DNA from: Escherichia ruysiae
Lineage (GTDB): Bacteria; Pseudomonadota; Gammaproteobacteria; Enterobacterales; Enterobacteriaceae
Assembly: GCF_902498915.1 (NCBI RefSeq)
Contig: NZ_CABVLQ010000001.1
Strand: one strand, 5' to 3'
DNA length: 64,000 bases
The position numbers and the translations under genes were made by a program. This document shows, in pieces, positions 21,518-29,858 of the stretch (the first letter of the stretch is position 1; each line of letters opens with the position of its first letter). The notes beneath the pieces are model-generated. The model searched no databases. It saw only the letters and a program-made list of their open reading frames with translations, and was not told the DNA's origin.

Positions 21518-23236
21518 ATGCGTACTAGCCAATACCTGCTCTCCACTCTCAAGGAGACACCTGCCGACGCCGAGGTGATCAGCCATCAGCTGATGCTACG
21601 CGCCGGGATGATCCGCAAGCTGGCCTCCGGGTTATATACCTGGCTGCCGACCGGCGTGCGCGTTCTGAAAAAAGTCGAAAACATCGTGCGTGAAGAGATG
21701 AACAACGCCGGTGCGATCGAGGTGTCGATGCCGGTGGTTCAGCCAGCCGATTTGTGGCAAGAGAGTGGTCGTTGGGAACAGTACGGTCCGGAACTGCTGC
21801 GTTTTGTTGACCGTGGCGAGCGTCCGTTCGTACTCGGCCCAACTCATGAAGAAGTTATCACTGACCTGATTCGTAACGAGCTTAGCTCTTACAAACAGCT
21901 GCCGCTGAACTTCTATCAGATCCAGACCAAGTTCCGCGACGAAGTGCGTCCGCGTTTCGGCGTCATGCGCTCCCGCGAATTCCTGATGAAAGATGCTTAC
22001 TCTTTCCATACTTCTCAGGAATCCCTGCAGGAAACCTACGATGCAATGTATGCGGCCTACAGCAAAATCTTCAGCCGCATGGGGCTGGATTTCCGCGCCG
22101 TACAGGCCGACACTGGTTCTATCGGCGGCAGCGCCTCTCACGAATTCCAGGTGCTGGCGCAGAGCGGTGAAGACGATGTGGTCTTCTCCGATACCTCTGA
22201 CTATGCAGCGAACATTGAACTGGCAGAAGCTATCGCGCCGAAAGAACCGCGCGCTGCTGCTACCCAGGAAATGACGCTGGTTGATACGCCTAACGCGAAA
22301 ACCATCGCTGAACTGGTTGAACAGTTCAATCTGCCGATTGAGAAAACGGTTAAGACTCTGTTGGTTAAAGCGGTTGAAGGCAGTAGCTTCCCGCTGGTTG
22401 CGCTGCTGGTGCGTGGTGACCACGAGCTGAACGAAGTTAAAGCAGAAAAACTGCCACAGGTTGCCAGCCCGCTGACTTTCGCGACCGAAGAAGAAATTCG
22501 TGCCGTGGTTAAAGCCGGTCCGGGTTCACTGGGTCCGGTAAACATGCCGATTCCGGTGGTGATTGACCGTACCGTTGCGGCGATGAGTGATTTTGCTGCC
22601 GGTGCTAACATTGATGGCAAACACTACTTCGGTATCAACTGGGATCGCGATGTTGCTACCCCGGAAGTTGCTGATATTCGTAATGTAGTGGCTGGCGATC
22701 CAAGCCCGGATGGTCAGGGTACGCTGCTGATCAAACGTGGTATCGAAGTCGGTCACATCTTCCAGCTGGGTACCAAGTACTCCGAAGCACTGAAAGCCTC
22801 CGTACAGGGCGAAGATGGGCGTAACCAAATTCTAACTATGGGTTGCTACGGTATCGGGGTAACACGCGTAGTCGCTGCGGCAATTGAGCAGAACTACGAC
22901 GAACGCGGCATCGTATGGCCTGACGCTATCGCGCCGTTCCAGGTCGCAATTCTGCCGATGAACATGCACAAATCCTTCCGCGTACAGGAGCTTGCTGAGA
23001 AACTGTACAGCGAACTGCGCGCGCAGGGCATCGAAGTGCTGCTGGATGACCGTAAAGAGCGTCCGGGCGTGATGTTTGCTGATATGGAACTGATCGGTAT
23101 TCCGCACACTATTGTGCTTGGCGACCGTAACCTCGACAACGACGATATCGAATACAAATATCGTCGTAACGGCGAGAAACAGTTAATTAAGACTGGTGAC
23201 ATCGTCGAATATCTGGTGAAACAGATTAAAGGCTGA
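21518..23236 (+). CDS. proS: Prolyl-tRNA synthetase
   Basis: The 572-residue class II synthetase charges tRNA-Pro. The catalytic core holds motif 2 ([25 protein letters not shown]) and motif 3 ([10 protein letters not shown]). An INS editing domain, which removes misloaded alanine, lies between them (about 225-400: the [16 protein letters not shown] start through ADIR). The C-terminal anticodon-binding domain ends in [10 protein letters not shown] start at ATG 21518 ([14 protein letters not shown]), the known E. coli start, not the upstream in-frame ATG. Confidence 0.98.
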
Positions 23237-23242
23237 TGCCAG

Positions 23243-23272
23243 AAAGGGTCCTGAATTTCAGGGCCCTTTTTT
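23243..23272 (+). terminator. Rho-independent terminator after proS
   Basis: AAAGGGTCCTGA pairs with TCAGGGCCCTTT (one mismatch), followed by a T tract. It lies 7 bases past the proS stop. Confidence 0.85.
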
Positions 23273-23288
23273 ACATGGATTGTATAAA

Positions 23289-24113
23289 ATGGATAAACCA
23301 AAGGCGTACTGCCGCCTGCTTCTCCCCTGCTTTCTTTTACTTTCGGCCTGTACCGTTGATATCAGCCAGCCAGACTCATCAGCCACAGCGGTAGATGTCG
23401 AGGCAAAAACATGGGCAGTCAAATTCCAGCATCAAAGCTCTTTCACCGAACGATCAATAAAAGAAATAACCGAACCTGATCTCAAACCCGGCGATTTGCT
23501 GTTCTCCTCAAGCCTTGGGGTAACCTCATTTGGTATCCGCGTCTTCAGCACTTCCTCTGTAAGTCACGTTGCAATCTATTTGGGTGAAAATAACGTTGCA
23601 GAAGCGACTGGAGATGGCGTCCAGATTGTTCCCCTTAAAAAAGCCATGAAGCACAGTGATAAGCTTTTCGTCTTACGAGTCCCGGATCTTACCCCGCAAC
23701 AAGCCACAGAAATCACCGCTTTCGCCAATAAAATCAAAGACAGCGGTTACAACTATCGTGGCATTGTCGAGTTCATTCCGTTTATGGTGACCCGCCAGAT
23801 GTGCTCACTGAATCCGTTCTCCGAGGATTTTCGCCAACAGTGCGTCAGCGGGCTGGCGAAAGCGCAGTTAAGCAGTGTGGGCGAAGGAGACAAAAAGTCG
23901 TGGTTTTGTTCGGAATTTGTCACTGATGCATTTGCCAAAGCTGGGCATCCGCTTACGCTGGCGCAATCGGGCTGGATTAGCCCTGCCGATCTGATGCATA
24001 TGCGTACTGGCGATGTCTCTGCGTTTAAGCCAGAAACGCAGTTACAGTATGTTGGGCACCTGAAGCCAGGGATTTATATCAAGGCGGGTCGCTTTGTTGG
24101 GCTGACTCAGTGA
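23289..24113 (+). CDS. yaeF: Putative lipoprotein YaeF, YiiX-like NlpC/P60 family
   Basis: The 274-residue protein has a signal peptide with a lipobox at LLLSAC (C21). Its domain (about 60-250) is of the YiiX/permuted NlpC-P60 cysteine hydrolase type: GDLLFSSS, SVSHVAIYLG with the histidine, VAEATGDGV, and WFCSEFV with a cysteine. The substrate is unknown. I start at ATG 23289 rather than the in-frame ATG at 23280, which matches the known length. It is convergent with nlpE, with a shared terminator between. Confidence 0.88.
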   Translation: MDKPKAYCRLLLPCFLLLSACTVDISQPDSSATAVDVEAKTWAVKFQHQSSFTERSIKEITEPDLKPGDLLFSSSLGVTSFGIRVFSTSSVSHVAIYLGENNVAEATGDGVQIVPLKKAMKHSDKLFVLRVPDLTPQQATEITAFANKIKDSGYNYRGIVEFIPFMVTRQMCSLNPFSEDFRQQCVSGLAKAQLSSVGEGDKKSWFCSEFVTDAFAKAGHPLTLAQSGWISPADLMHMRTGDVSAFKPETQLQYVGHLKPGIYIKAGRFVGLTQ

Positions 24114-24115
24114 TG

Positions 24116-24139
24116 AAAGCCGGAGAATGCTCCGGCTTT
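24116..24139. terminator. Bidirectional terminator between yaeF and nlpE
   Basis: The perfect 10-base stem AAAGCCGGAG/CTCCGGCTTT has loop AATG and short A and T ends on both sides. It lies between two convergent stops only 29 bases apart, so it can serve both transcripts. Confidence 0.8.
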
Positions 24140-24142
24140 CAA

Positions 24143-24853
24143 TTACTGCCCCAAACTACTGCAATCCTGGTTTGGGTAAAATTTCCCTGCCGTATCGGGC
24201 GCTAATACTTTGGTCGGCGCACCGGTATCCGGGTTAGCCTCAAGCGTAAAGTGACCTTCTACAGACAGTAACACGGGTTTTTCACTGTTACCGCGAGCAG
24301 CCAGGTAGCCACGTTCCAGCTCTGCGTTATTCGCCACCATGAAACGTTTTCCAGTCGCGCAATCAGTAAAGGTCGCCGCATCAGCCATATAAAAATACAT
24401 GCCACGCAGAGTCATCGGTGTCATGGGGAGGCTGGACTTTGCAGGTTCCAGCGTGTAGTTGAACTGCGACTCAATTGGATTACCTTCACGATCGAGCATC
24501 TCCAGCGCATCCCCTTTCGCCCGATAATATGACTTTTCACCTTTGCTGTCGGTTAATACCAGCTTGTCAGCGGTTCGCGCCCATGTACCGTAGGAAGCGA
24601 AGGAGGAAGGTTCTTCACGAGCACCGAGATAACGCTCATTCATCACCCAGGTTCCATCTTTTTCGAGGAACAGAGAGGTTTCGATTCCTTCGCAATCGGC
24701 ACACGGCAGCACGCCGCGCCAACTTTGCGGCATCGGTTTCAGTTCGGCAGCCTGCGCCGGGGAAAGCGTATCGACTTCGGCCCGATTATTACATCCCATC
24801 AGTGTAAAGAGGCTGATTACAGCCATCGCTGTCACAATCGCTTTTTTCACCAT
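24143..24853 (-). CDS. nlpE: Outer membrane lipoprotein NlpE, Cpx pathway activator
   Basis: This 236-residue lipoprotein signals surface contact and failed lipoprotein sorting to CpxA. The lipobox is LFTLMGC with C21. The N-terminal barrel has the CXXC motif C51-A-D-C54, and the C-terminal OB-like domain ends with the disulfide cysteines (FTDCATG and NQDCSS). I start at ATG 24853 (MVKKAIVTAM) because it gives a proper signal peptide; the longer frame adds 14 charged residues. arfB lies just upstream on the same strand. Confidence 0.96.
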   Translation of the reverse strand: MVKKAIVTAMAVISLFTLMGCNNRAEVDTLSPAQAAELKPMPQSWRGVLPCADCEGIETSLFLEKDGTWVMNERYLGAREEPSSFASYGTWARTADKLVLTDSKGEKSYYRAKGDALEMLDREGNPIESQFNYTLEPAKSSLPMTPMTLRGMYFYMADAATFTDCATGKRFMVANNAELERGYLAARGNSEKPVLLSVEGHFTLEANPDTGAPTKVLAPDTAGKFYPNQDCSSLGQ

Positions 24854-24866
24854 CCATTCCTTCTTT

Positions 24867-25289
24867 TTATTCCCGACCGCTGCGCACTTTGCCACGCATC
24901 GCCTTCACGCTTGATTTTTGTGCTTTCGATGCCAGCCTGCGCTCTTTCGATGCGCGGGTAGGTCGTGTCGGTCGCCGGGCTTTTTGTTCTGTTGTTAATT
25001 CTTTAATCACTGTCACCAGCCGGGCCAGCGCCGCTTCGCGGTTCAGCTCCTGGCTGCGGTATTCCTGTGCCTTAATGACTATCACCCCATCGCTGCTAAT
25101 CAGATGATGGCTGGCGGCGAGCAGGCGCTCTTTGTAATACTCTGGCAGGCTGGACGCCCGAATGTCAAAACGCAGATGAATAGCCGTTGAGGTCTTATTA
25201 ACATGCTGCCCGCCCGCGCCCTGCGCACGAATGGCGGTGATCTCAAGCTCACCATCGGGAATAGCAACATGTCGGGAAATCACAATCAT
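24867..25289 (-). CDS. arfB: Alternative ribosome-rescue factor B (peptidyl-tRNA hydrolase YaeJ)
   Basis: This 140-residue protein frees peptides from ribosomes stalled on non-stop mRNA. The catalytic GGQ (26-28) is set in a release-factor domain (IRAQGAGGQHVNKTSTAI). The long basic C-terminal tail (about 105-140, rich in Arg and Lys) enters the empty mRNA channel. It overlaps the yaeQ stop by four bases, so the two are coupled. Confidence 0.97.
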   Translation of the reverse strand: MIVISRHVAIPDGELEITAIRAQGAGGQHVNKTSTAIHLRFDIRASSLPEYYKERLLAASHHLISSDGVIVIKAQEYRSQELNREAALARLVTVIKELTTEQKARRPTRPTRASKERRLASKAQKSSVKAMRGKVRSGRE

Positions 25290-25831
25290 GAAGGTTGTTG
25301 CCAGGCGGTTAAGTTCACTTCCAGATTATTCTTATCATCCGATAACCAGATCACGCCATCCTGAATTGTTGCCTGCAGCGTCATGGTACGATCGGCAAAG
25401 GCGCTTACTTTCGCCAGTTGCTCGTCATCCAGATACCAGACGGAAAGATTGGCAAACTGCGCGCATTTGCTCTGATTTTGCTGCCACCAGATTTGCGCCG
25501 CCCGACTATTATAGGCAAACAGCGCCACTTCTGCGGCCTGGGTGCAGGCTTTCTTAACCCGCCGCTCATCCGGCAGCCCCAGCTCAATCCACAAATCAAT
25601 GCCCAGGTGATCGTTACGCAGCCACGCTTCCGGCTCATCATCGGCACACAAGCCACGGGTAAATTGCAGACGTTCATCGGCATATTTCAGCCACGCCAGC
25701 AGGCGCAGCATCATACGCTCCTGGGTTTCTGAAGGATGGCGCGCCAGCGTCAGAGAGGCATCGAGAAACTGGTTGCGGTCGAGATCGGCCACATTAACCG
25801 TCGCTTTATAAATTGTCGCTTTAAGCGCCAT
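25286..25831 (-). CDS. yaeQ: YaeQ family protein
   Basis: This 181-residue protein is the namesake of the YaeQ family, whose known structures show a PD-(D/E)XK nuclease-like fold. The sequence shows conserved TIYKATVNVADLDR, PSETQERMMLRLLAWLKYA and DDEPEAWLRND segments. Its molecular function is not established. It is the first gene of yaeQ-arfB-nlpE, divergent from yaeP-rof. Confidence 0.92.
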   Translation of the reverse strand: MALKATIYKATVNVADLDRNQFLDASLTLARHPSETQERMMLRLLAWLKYADERLQFTRGLCADDEPEAWLRNDHLGIDLWIELGLPDERRVKKACTQAAEVALFAYNSRAAQIWWQQNQSKCAQFANLSVWYLDDEQLAKVSAFADRTMTLQATIQDGVIWLSDDKNNLEVNLTAWQQPS

Positions 25832-25996
25832 AAGAAAACTCCTTTCGAATCAGGAGGCCATTGTAACGGAATACGTGCAGTTGCGGCGCTGATATTGCAG
25901 AAATGAGTGTGGTATAGTCACCTTGCGAAACAGAGTTTATCTTCGTAGGCTTAGACTTGCATCCACGGTTAAGTCAGAGTGCTGACAGGAGGGCAT

Positions 25997-26197
25997 GTGG
26001 AAAAATATTGTGAGTTAATACGCAAGCGGTACGCGGAAATCGCCAGCGGAGACTTAGGATACGTTCCGGACGCGCTGGGCTGCGTTTTGAAAGTGCTGAA
26101 TGAAATGGCTGCCGACGACGCCCTTTCTGAGGCTGTCAGGGAAAAAGCAGCATACGCTGCGGCAAACTTACTGGTGAGCGATTATGTCAATGAATGA
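25997..26197 (+). CDS. yaeP: YaeP, small conserved protein
   Basis: This 66-residue protein starts at GTG 25997, preceded by a strong AGGAGGG ribosome site at 25987-25993. An in-frame ATG at 25979 would sit upstream of that site and is less likely. The sequence [20 protein letters not shown] is typical of the YaeP (UPF0253) family; function unknown. It overlaps rof by 14 bases. Confidence 0.9.
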
Positions 26198-26444
26198 TAC
26201 GTATCAACCAATCAATTGTGATGATTACGATAATCTTGAGCTCGCCTGCCAGCATCATTTAATGCTGACACTTGAGATGAAAGATGGCGAAAAATTGCAG
26301 GGGAAGGCCAGCGATTTAGTCTCCCGCAAAAATGTGGAGTATCTGGTCGTCGAAGCCGCTGGCGAAACCCGCGAGCTGCGTCTGGATAAAATTACCAGCT
26401 TTAGCCATCCGGAAATCGGTACGGTGGTGGTGAGCGAGTCCTGA
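26184..26444 (+). CDS. rof: Rho-binding antiterminator
   Basis: Rof binds the Rho hexamer primary site and blocks Rho-dependent termination. The 86-residue frame is an Sm-like fold: [20 protein letters not shown] and [22 protein letters not shown]. Start choice: ATG 26184 has GGTGAG five bases upstream, while ATG 26190 (84 residues, the commonly listed form) is also possible. It overlaps yaeP, so the two are translated together. Confidence 0.93.
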
Positions 26445-26453
26445 TTCACTTTT

Positions 26454-26486
26454 GCCGGATGCGACGTTTGATACGTCTTATCCGGC
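26454..26486. repeat. REP element between convergent rof and tilS
   Basis: The REP pattern GCCGGATGCGACG, variable centre, CGTCTTATCCGGC forms a long imperfect hairpin. It probably stabilises or ends transcripts from both sides. Confidence 0.8.
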
Positions 26487-26496
26487 TTTCACTTAA

Positions 26497-27792
26497 CTAA
26501 GCGTTTCTCTGCCAGACAAAACTTACGCCATTCTCATCTTCAGCCACACCGTCTTGCGTCACAAAAATCCCCGCCGCCGCAATCAGCGTTTCGCCATAAA
26601 ACAGTAGTGGCGTGGTGTCACGTAGCCACGGCGGCACGCCCAGCTCCTGCCAGATTTTCTTTAGCTTGCGCCCACCGTTGCGCCCGACAATATGCAGCAA
26701 TCCTGGCGCTTTAAAACGCACGCTGACCGCTTCGTCTGCACGCGGAGGGCGAATATCTCCACCCGCAATAAGTTGCACACTTCCCAGACTTGCCGGTAAT
26801 TCCAGCGGCTGTTGCCACGCCTGCCACGACACAACCGTTTCGCTTTGTCCGGCAACGGATTTAATCCACCACAATTGCGACTGATAGCGACGTATTTCAA
26901 ACGCACCAAATCGCAAGCAAGGAGAAGCATCTTCCCGCGCCAGCGCCACTTCTTGCCAGATGCGCACCATCGCATCTCGGGAAGGCATCGGAGCATTCTG
27001 CCCTGCCAGCCAGCGGCGGATAATCGCCGCGCGACGGGCGTCGCTCATCGTCATCATTGGCGCAATCTGCAACGTCCCCTGCGGCGTTTGACAGTGCGCT
27101 AAATCATCCGCCAGCAGTTCATCTAACAGGCTCTCTTGTTCAGCGCAAAGCGCGGCGCTGCGAGCCGTTGCTTCGGTAAAATGCGGCCAACGCTGCTGCA
27201 ATAACGGCACCACGCGCAGACGCAGGAAGTTACGATCGTATGAGTCGTCCTGATTACTTTCGTCTTCAATCCAGCGTAAATCATGCTCACGCGCCCACAG
27301 CTCCAGTTCTCCCCGCGTGCGAGCGAGCAACGGGCGGATAAGCCGCGTTCCGGCAAAATCGGAGACTTCCGCCATAGCCGAAAGCCCGGCAGGGCCGCTA
27401 CCGCGTTTTAGCGCCAGCAGAAAGGTTTCACATTGATCGTCAAGATGCTGCGCGGTAACCAGCACTTCGCCAGGCAGAAGTGTACGGGCAAATGCCTGAT
27501 AACGCGCCTGCCGCGCCTGGGCCTCAATGCCTAGCCCCTCTTGCGCAAGTTGTACGCGCTCGACCACCAGCGGCACCTGCCAATGCTGGCAGATGTTCTC
27601 GCAATGCGTAACCCAGGCATCGGCATTGGCACTTAAACCGTGATGCACATGGATAGCGCGTAGAGTGACGCCTGGATTTTCCGCCCGCCACTGCACCAAC
27701 TGATGCAGCAGAACGGTGGAGTCAAGCCCGCCGCTAAAGGCCACCAAAATCTGGCGGGAGGTGAGAAGTTGTCTATTGAGCGTGAGTGTCAT
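26497..27792 (-). CDS. tilS: tRNA(Ile)-lysidine synthetase
   Basis: The 431-residue enzyme changes C34 of the CAU-anticodon tRNA-Ile to lysidine so that it reads AUA as Ile. The PP-loop is SGGLDS (20-25), followed by IHVHHGLSANADAW and TAQHLDDQCET. A middle TilS domain and a C-terminal substrate-recognition domain (about 350-431) follow. It is essential in E. coli. yaeR lies 64 bases upstream on the same strand. Confidence 0.97.
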   Translation of the reverse strand: MTLTLNRQLLTSRQILVAFSGGLDSTVLLHQLVQWRAENPGVTLRAIHVHHGLSANADAWVTHCENICQHWQVPLVVERVQLAQEGLGIEAQARQARYQAFARTLLPGEVLVTAQHLDDQCETFLLALKRGSGPAGLSAMAEVSDFAGTRLIRPLLARTRGELELWAREHDLRWIEDESNQDDSYDRNFLRLRVVPLLQQRWPHFTEATARSAALCAEQESLLDELLADDLAHCQTPQGTLQIAPMMTMSDARRAAIIRRWLAGQNAPMPSRDAMVRIWQEVALAREDASPCLRFGAFEIRRYQSQLWWIKSVAGQSETVVSWQAWQQPLELPASLGSVQLIAGGDIRPPRADEAVSVRFKAPGLLHIVGRNGGRKLKKIWQELGVPPWLRDTTPLLFYGETLIAAAGIFVTQDGVAEDENGVSFVWQRNA

Positions 27793-27856
27793 GATGGTGG
27801 AAATCTACAAGGTCGTTGCCCGGCACGTTACCGGGCAAATGCGGCAATGACAAGCC

Positions 27857-28246
27857 TTACTGCTCATACAGTTCCAGCGGCAGCCCGTCAGGATCGTTAA
27901 AGAAGGTGAACCGTTTTTGCGTGTATGGATCGACACGTATGGCTTCACACTTCACGTTATGGCTTTCAAGGTGCGCCACTGCCGCATCGATATCATCAAC
28001 GCTAAACGCCAGATGCCGCAGGCCGCAGGCTTCCGGTCGGCTGGGGCGCTCCGGCGGGAACGGAAATGAGAAAAGTTCAATCACATATTGCCCATTAAGC
28101 GCCAAATCCCCTTTCCACGAATCGCGCTCTTCACGATAGACTTCGCTTTGCAGCGTGAAGCCGAGAATATCGCAGTAGAAAGCTTTGCTCACCGCATAAT
28201 CCGTCGCAATAATCGCAATATGGTGAACCTGTTTTAAACCCAACAT
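27857..28246 (-). CDS. yaeR: VOC-family metalloprotein YaeR
   Basis: This 129-residue protein is a single vicinal oxygen chelate (glyoxalase/dioxygenase) domain pair: VHHIAIIATDYAVSKAFYCDILGF, GLRHLAFSVDDIDAAVAHLE and a terminal FFNDPDGLPLELYE. The metal ligands H and E of the family are visible. Substrate unknown. In K-12 its upstream neighbour is ldcC; here it is a DUF4282 gene. Confidence 0.93.
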   Translation of the reverse strand: MLGLKQVHHIAIIATDYAVSKAFYCDILGFTLQSEVYREERDSWKGDLALNGQYVIELFSFPFPPERPSRPEACGLRHLAFSVDDIDAAVAHLESHNVKCEAIRVDPYTQKRFTFFNDPDGLPLELYEQ

Positions 28247-28410
28247 AGAATCTCCTGCATTGATATGATACGCACGTGCATCGCGATATATTGATAATAC
28301 GCATAAATTGCAGGAAAGATGAATCAGACATTTACACTGACTTTAAAACAACATCTCAAACGCCTGTAATAGCGGTTGAGATGCGGTTTGGTGAAGCGTT
28401 TTACGGGAGA

Positions 28411-28665
28411 TTACTCTGCGCTATTCTTGCTAACACTCTCAGCAATGCGGCGCAAATATTCGTTATTCTTAAACGCTATCATAATTAATTCGAAAGTCAT
28501 ACGACAGCTTATAAGACCAATGACGGTATAAGCTAACCCTAAGAGAAAGTTTCCGCTAAATATGGAGAAGACACCGCCTATCAGTGTCAGCACCATAGCC
28601 AGCCAGTAAAAAAACACCAGTACACGCGGCATAAGAAGACGATCAAATCCTAAAATTGCTTTCAT
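28411..28665 (-). CDS. DUF4282-type small membrane protein
   Basis: This 84-residue protein has two predicted membrane segments (about 14-33 and 40-60), followed by a charged tail. The arrangement RLLMP, FFYWLAMV, LIGGVF, LLGLAYTVIGL, FELIMIAFKNNEYLRRI fits the DUF4282 pattern. Function unknown. A good ribosome site (AAGGAT) lies just before the ATG. The gene and its flanks (28256-28844) are much more AT-rich than the neighbours, which suggests transfer. It occupies the position of ldcC between accA and yaeR in K-12, and no ldcC remnant is visible. Confidence 0.75.
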   Translation of the reverse strand: MKAILGFDRLLMPRVLVFFYWLAMVLTLIGGVFSIFSGNFLLGLAYTVIGLISCRMTFELIMIAFKNNEYLRRIAESVSKNSAE

Positions 28666-28760
28666 ATTTTATCCTTAAAAATTCTATGAGCCTGATAAAT
28701 TTATATTATTTTTAACCACTGTGTATATTGGTATATGCCTCCGAAATCGGAGTTATCAAC

Positions 28761-28835
28761 ATGAGTTCAAGAATTTTTGGGATGAGGAAAATGAAAGTGA
28801 GATTATCTAAATGTATTTATAATATGACTAAATAA
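28761..28835 (+). CDS. Possible 24-residue basic peptide (candidate only)
   Basis: An ATG at 28761 opens a 24-codon frame (MSSRIFGMRKMKVRLSKC, then IYNMTK) ending in TAA. A GGAG ribosome-like site lies eight bases upstream. The peptide is strongly basic with a single Cys. It lies in the AT-rich accessory segment, antisense to nothing annotated. No homolog comes to mind, and chance cannot be excluded. Confidence 0.22.
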   Translation: MSSRIFGMRKMKVRLSKCIYNMTK

Positions 28836-28844
28836 ACTACATAC

Positions 28845-28870
28845 AAAAAAGGTCACCGAAGTGACCCTTT
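28845..28870 (-). terminator. Rho-independent terminator after accA
   Basis: The stem GGTCAC/GTGACC with loop CGAA, read on the minus strand, ends in a T tract of six. It lies about 17 bases past the accA stop and closes the long lpx-dnaE-accA transcript. Confidence 0.88.
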
Positions 28871-28886
28871 TCAGAACATTTGCTGA

Positions 28887-29846
28887 TTACGCGTAGCCGT
28901 AGCTCATCAGGCGCTGATAACGACGATTTTTTAAATCTTCAGTGCTTAACACGTCGAGATCGGCCAGATCCGCCAGCAGTTGCGCTTTCAAAGACGCCGC
29001 CATCGCTTCCGGGTTACGGTGAGCGCCGCCCAGCGGTTCCGGGATGATGGAGTCGATCAATTTCAGTTCTTTCAGACGCGGAGCGATGATGCCCATCGCT
29101 TCAGCCGCCAGCGGCGCTTTATCGGCGCTCTTCCACAGAATGGACGCACAACCTTCCGGCGAGATAACAGAATAGGTGCTGTATTGCAGCATATTCACTT
29201 TATCGCCCACGCCAATCGCCAGCGCGCCACCAGAACCACCTTCACCAATAACGGTACAAATAGTCGGTACGCTAAGGCGAGACATCTCACGCAGGTTGCG
29301 TGCGATGGCTTCTGACTGACCACGCTCTTCTGCGCCCACGCCCGGATATGCCCCCGGTGTGTCGATAAAGGTGATGATTGGCATCTTAAAGCGTTCAGCC
29401 ATTTGCATCAGACGCAGTGCTTTGCGGTAACCTTCTGGCGCTGGCATACCAAAATTACGGCGAATTTTCTCTTTGGTTTCACGACCTTTCTGGTGACCAA
29501 TAATCATCACCGGACGACCATCAAGACGTGCGATGCCACCGACGATAGCTTTGTCATCTGCATACGCGCGGTCACCTGCCAGTTCGTCAAATTCATCAAA
29601 TGCCAGGCGAACGTAATCCAGGGTATAAGGACGCTGTGGATGGCGAGCCAGTTGCGCAATTTGCCATGCACCGAGATCGGCGAAGATTTTACGCGTCAGT
29701 TCTACGCTTTTTTCACGCAGACGATGCACTTCTTCATCGATGTTAATATCCAGTTTCTCATCCTGGCGGCTAACCGCAGTCAGAGAATCGATTTTCGCTT
29801 CCAGCTCTGCAATCGGCTGTTCAAAATCAAGGAAATTCAGACTCAT
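28887..29846 (-). CDS. accA: Acetyl-CoA carboxylase carboxyltransferase subunit alpha
   Basis: The 319-residue subunit pairs with AccD to move the carboxyl group from biotin to acetyl-CoA, giving malonyl-CoA for fatty acid synthesis. The crotonase-like carboxyltransferase core shows [36 protein letters not shown] and [14 protein letters not shown]. The N-terminal helix ELEAKIDSL is typical. It lies 12 bases after dnaE, in the same transcript. Confidence 0.98.
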
Positions 29847-29858
29847 AGTATTCCTGTA

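Noticed and set aside
28276..28488. Plus-strand frame of 70 codons overlapping the DUF4282 gene end
   Set aside because: No ribosome site and no family sequence; it runs antisense over a better supported gene.
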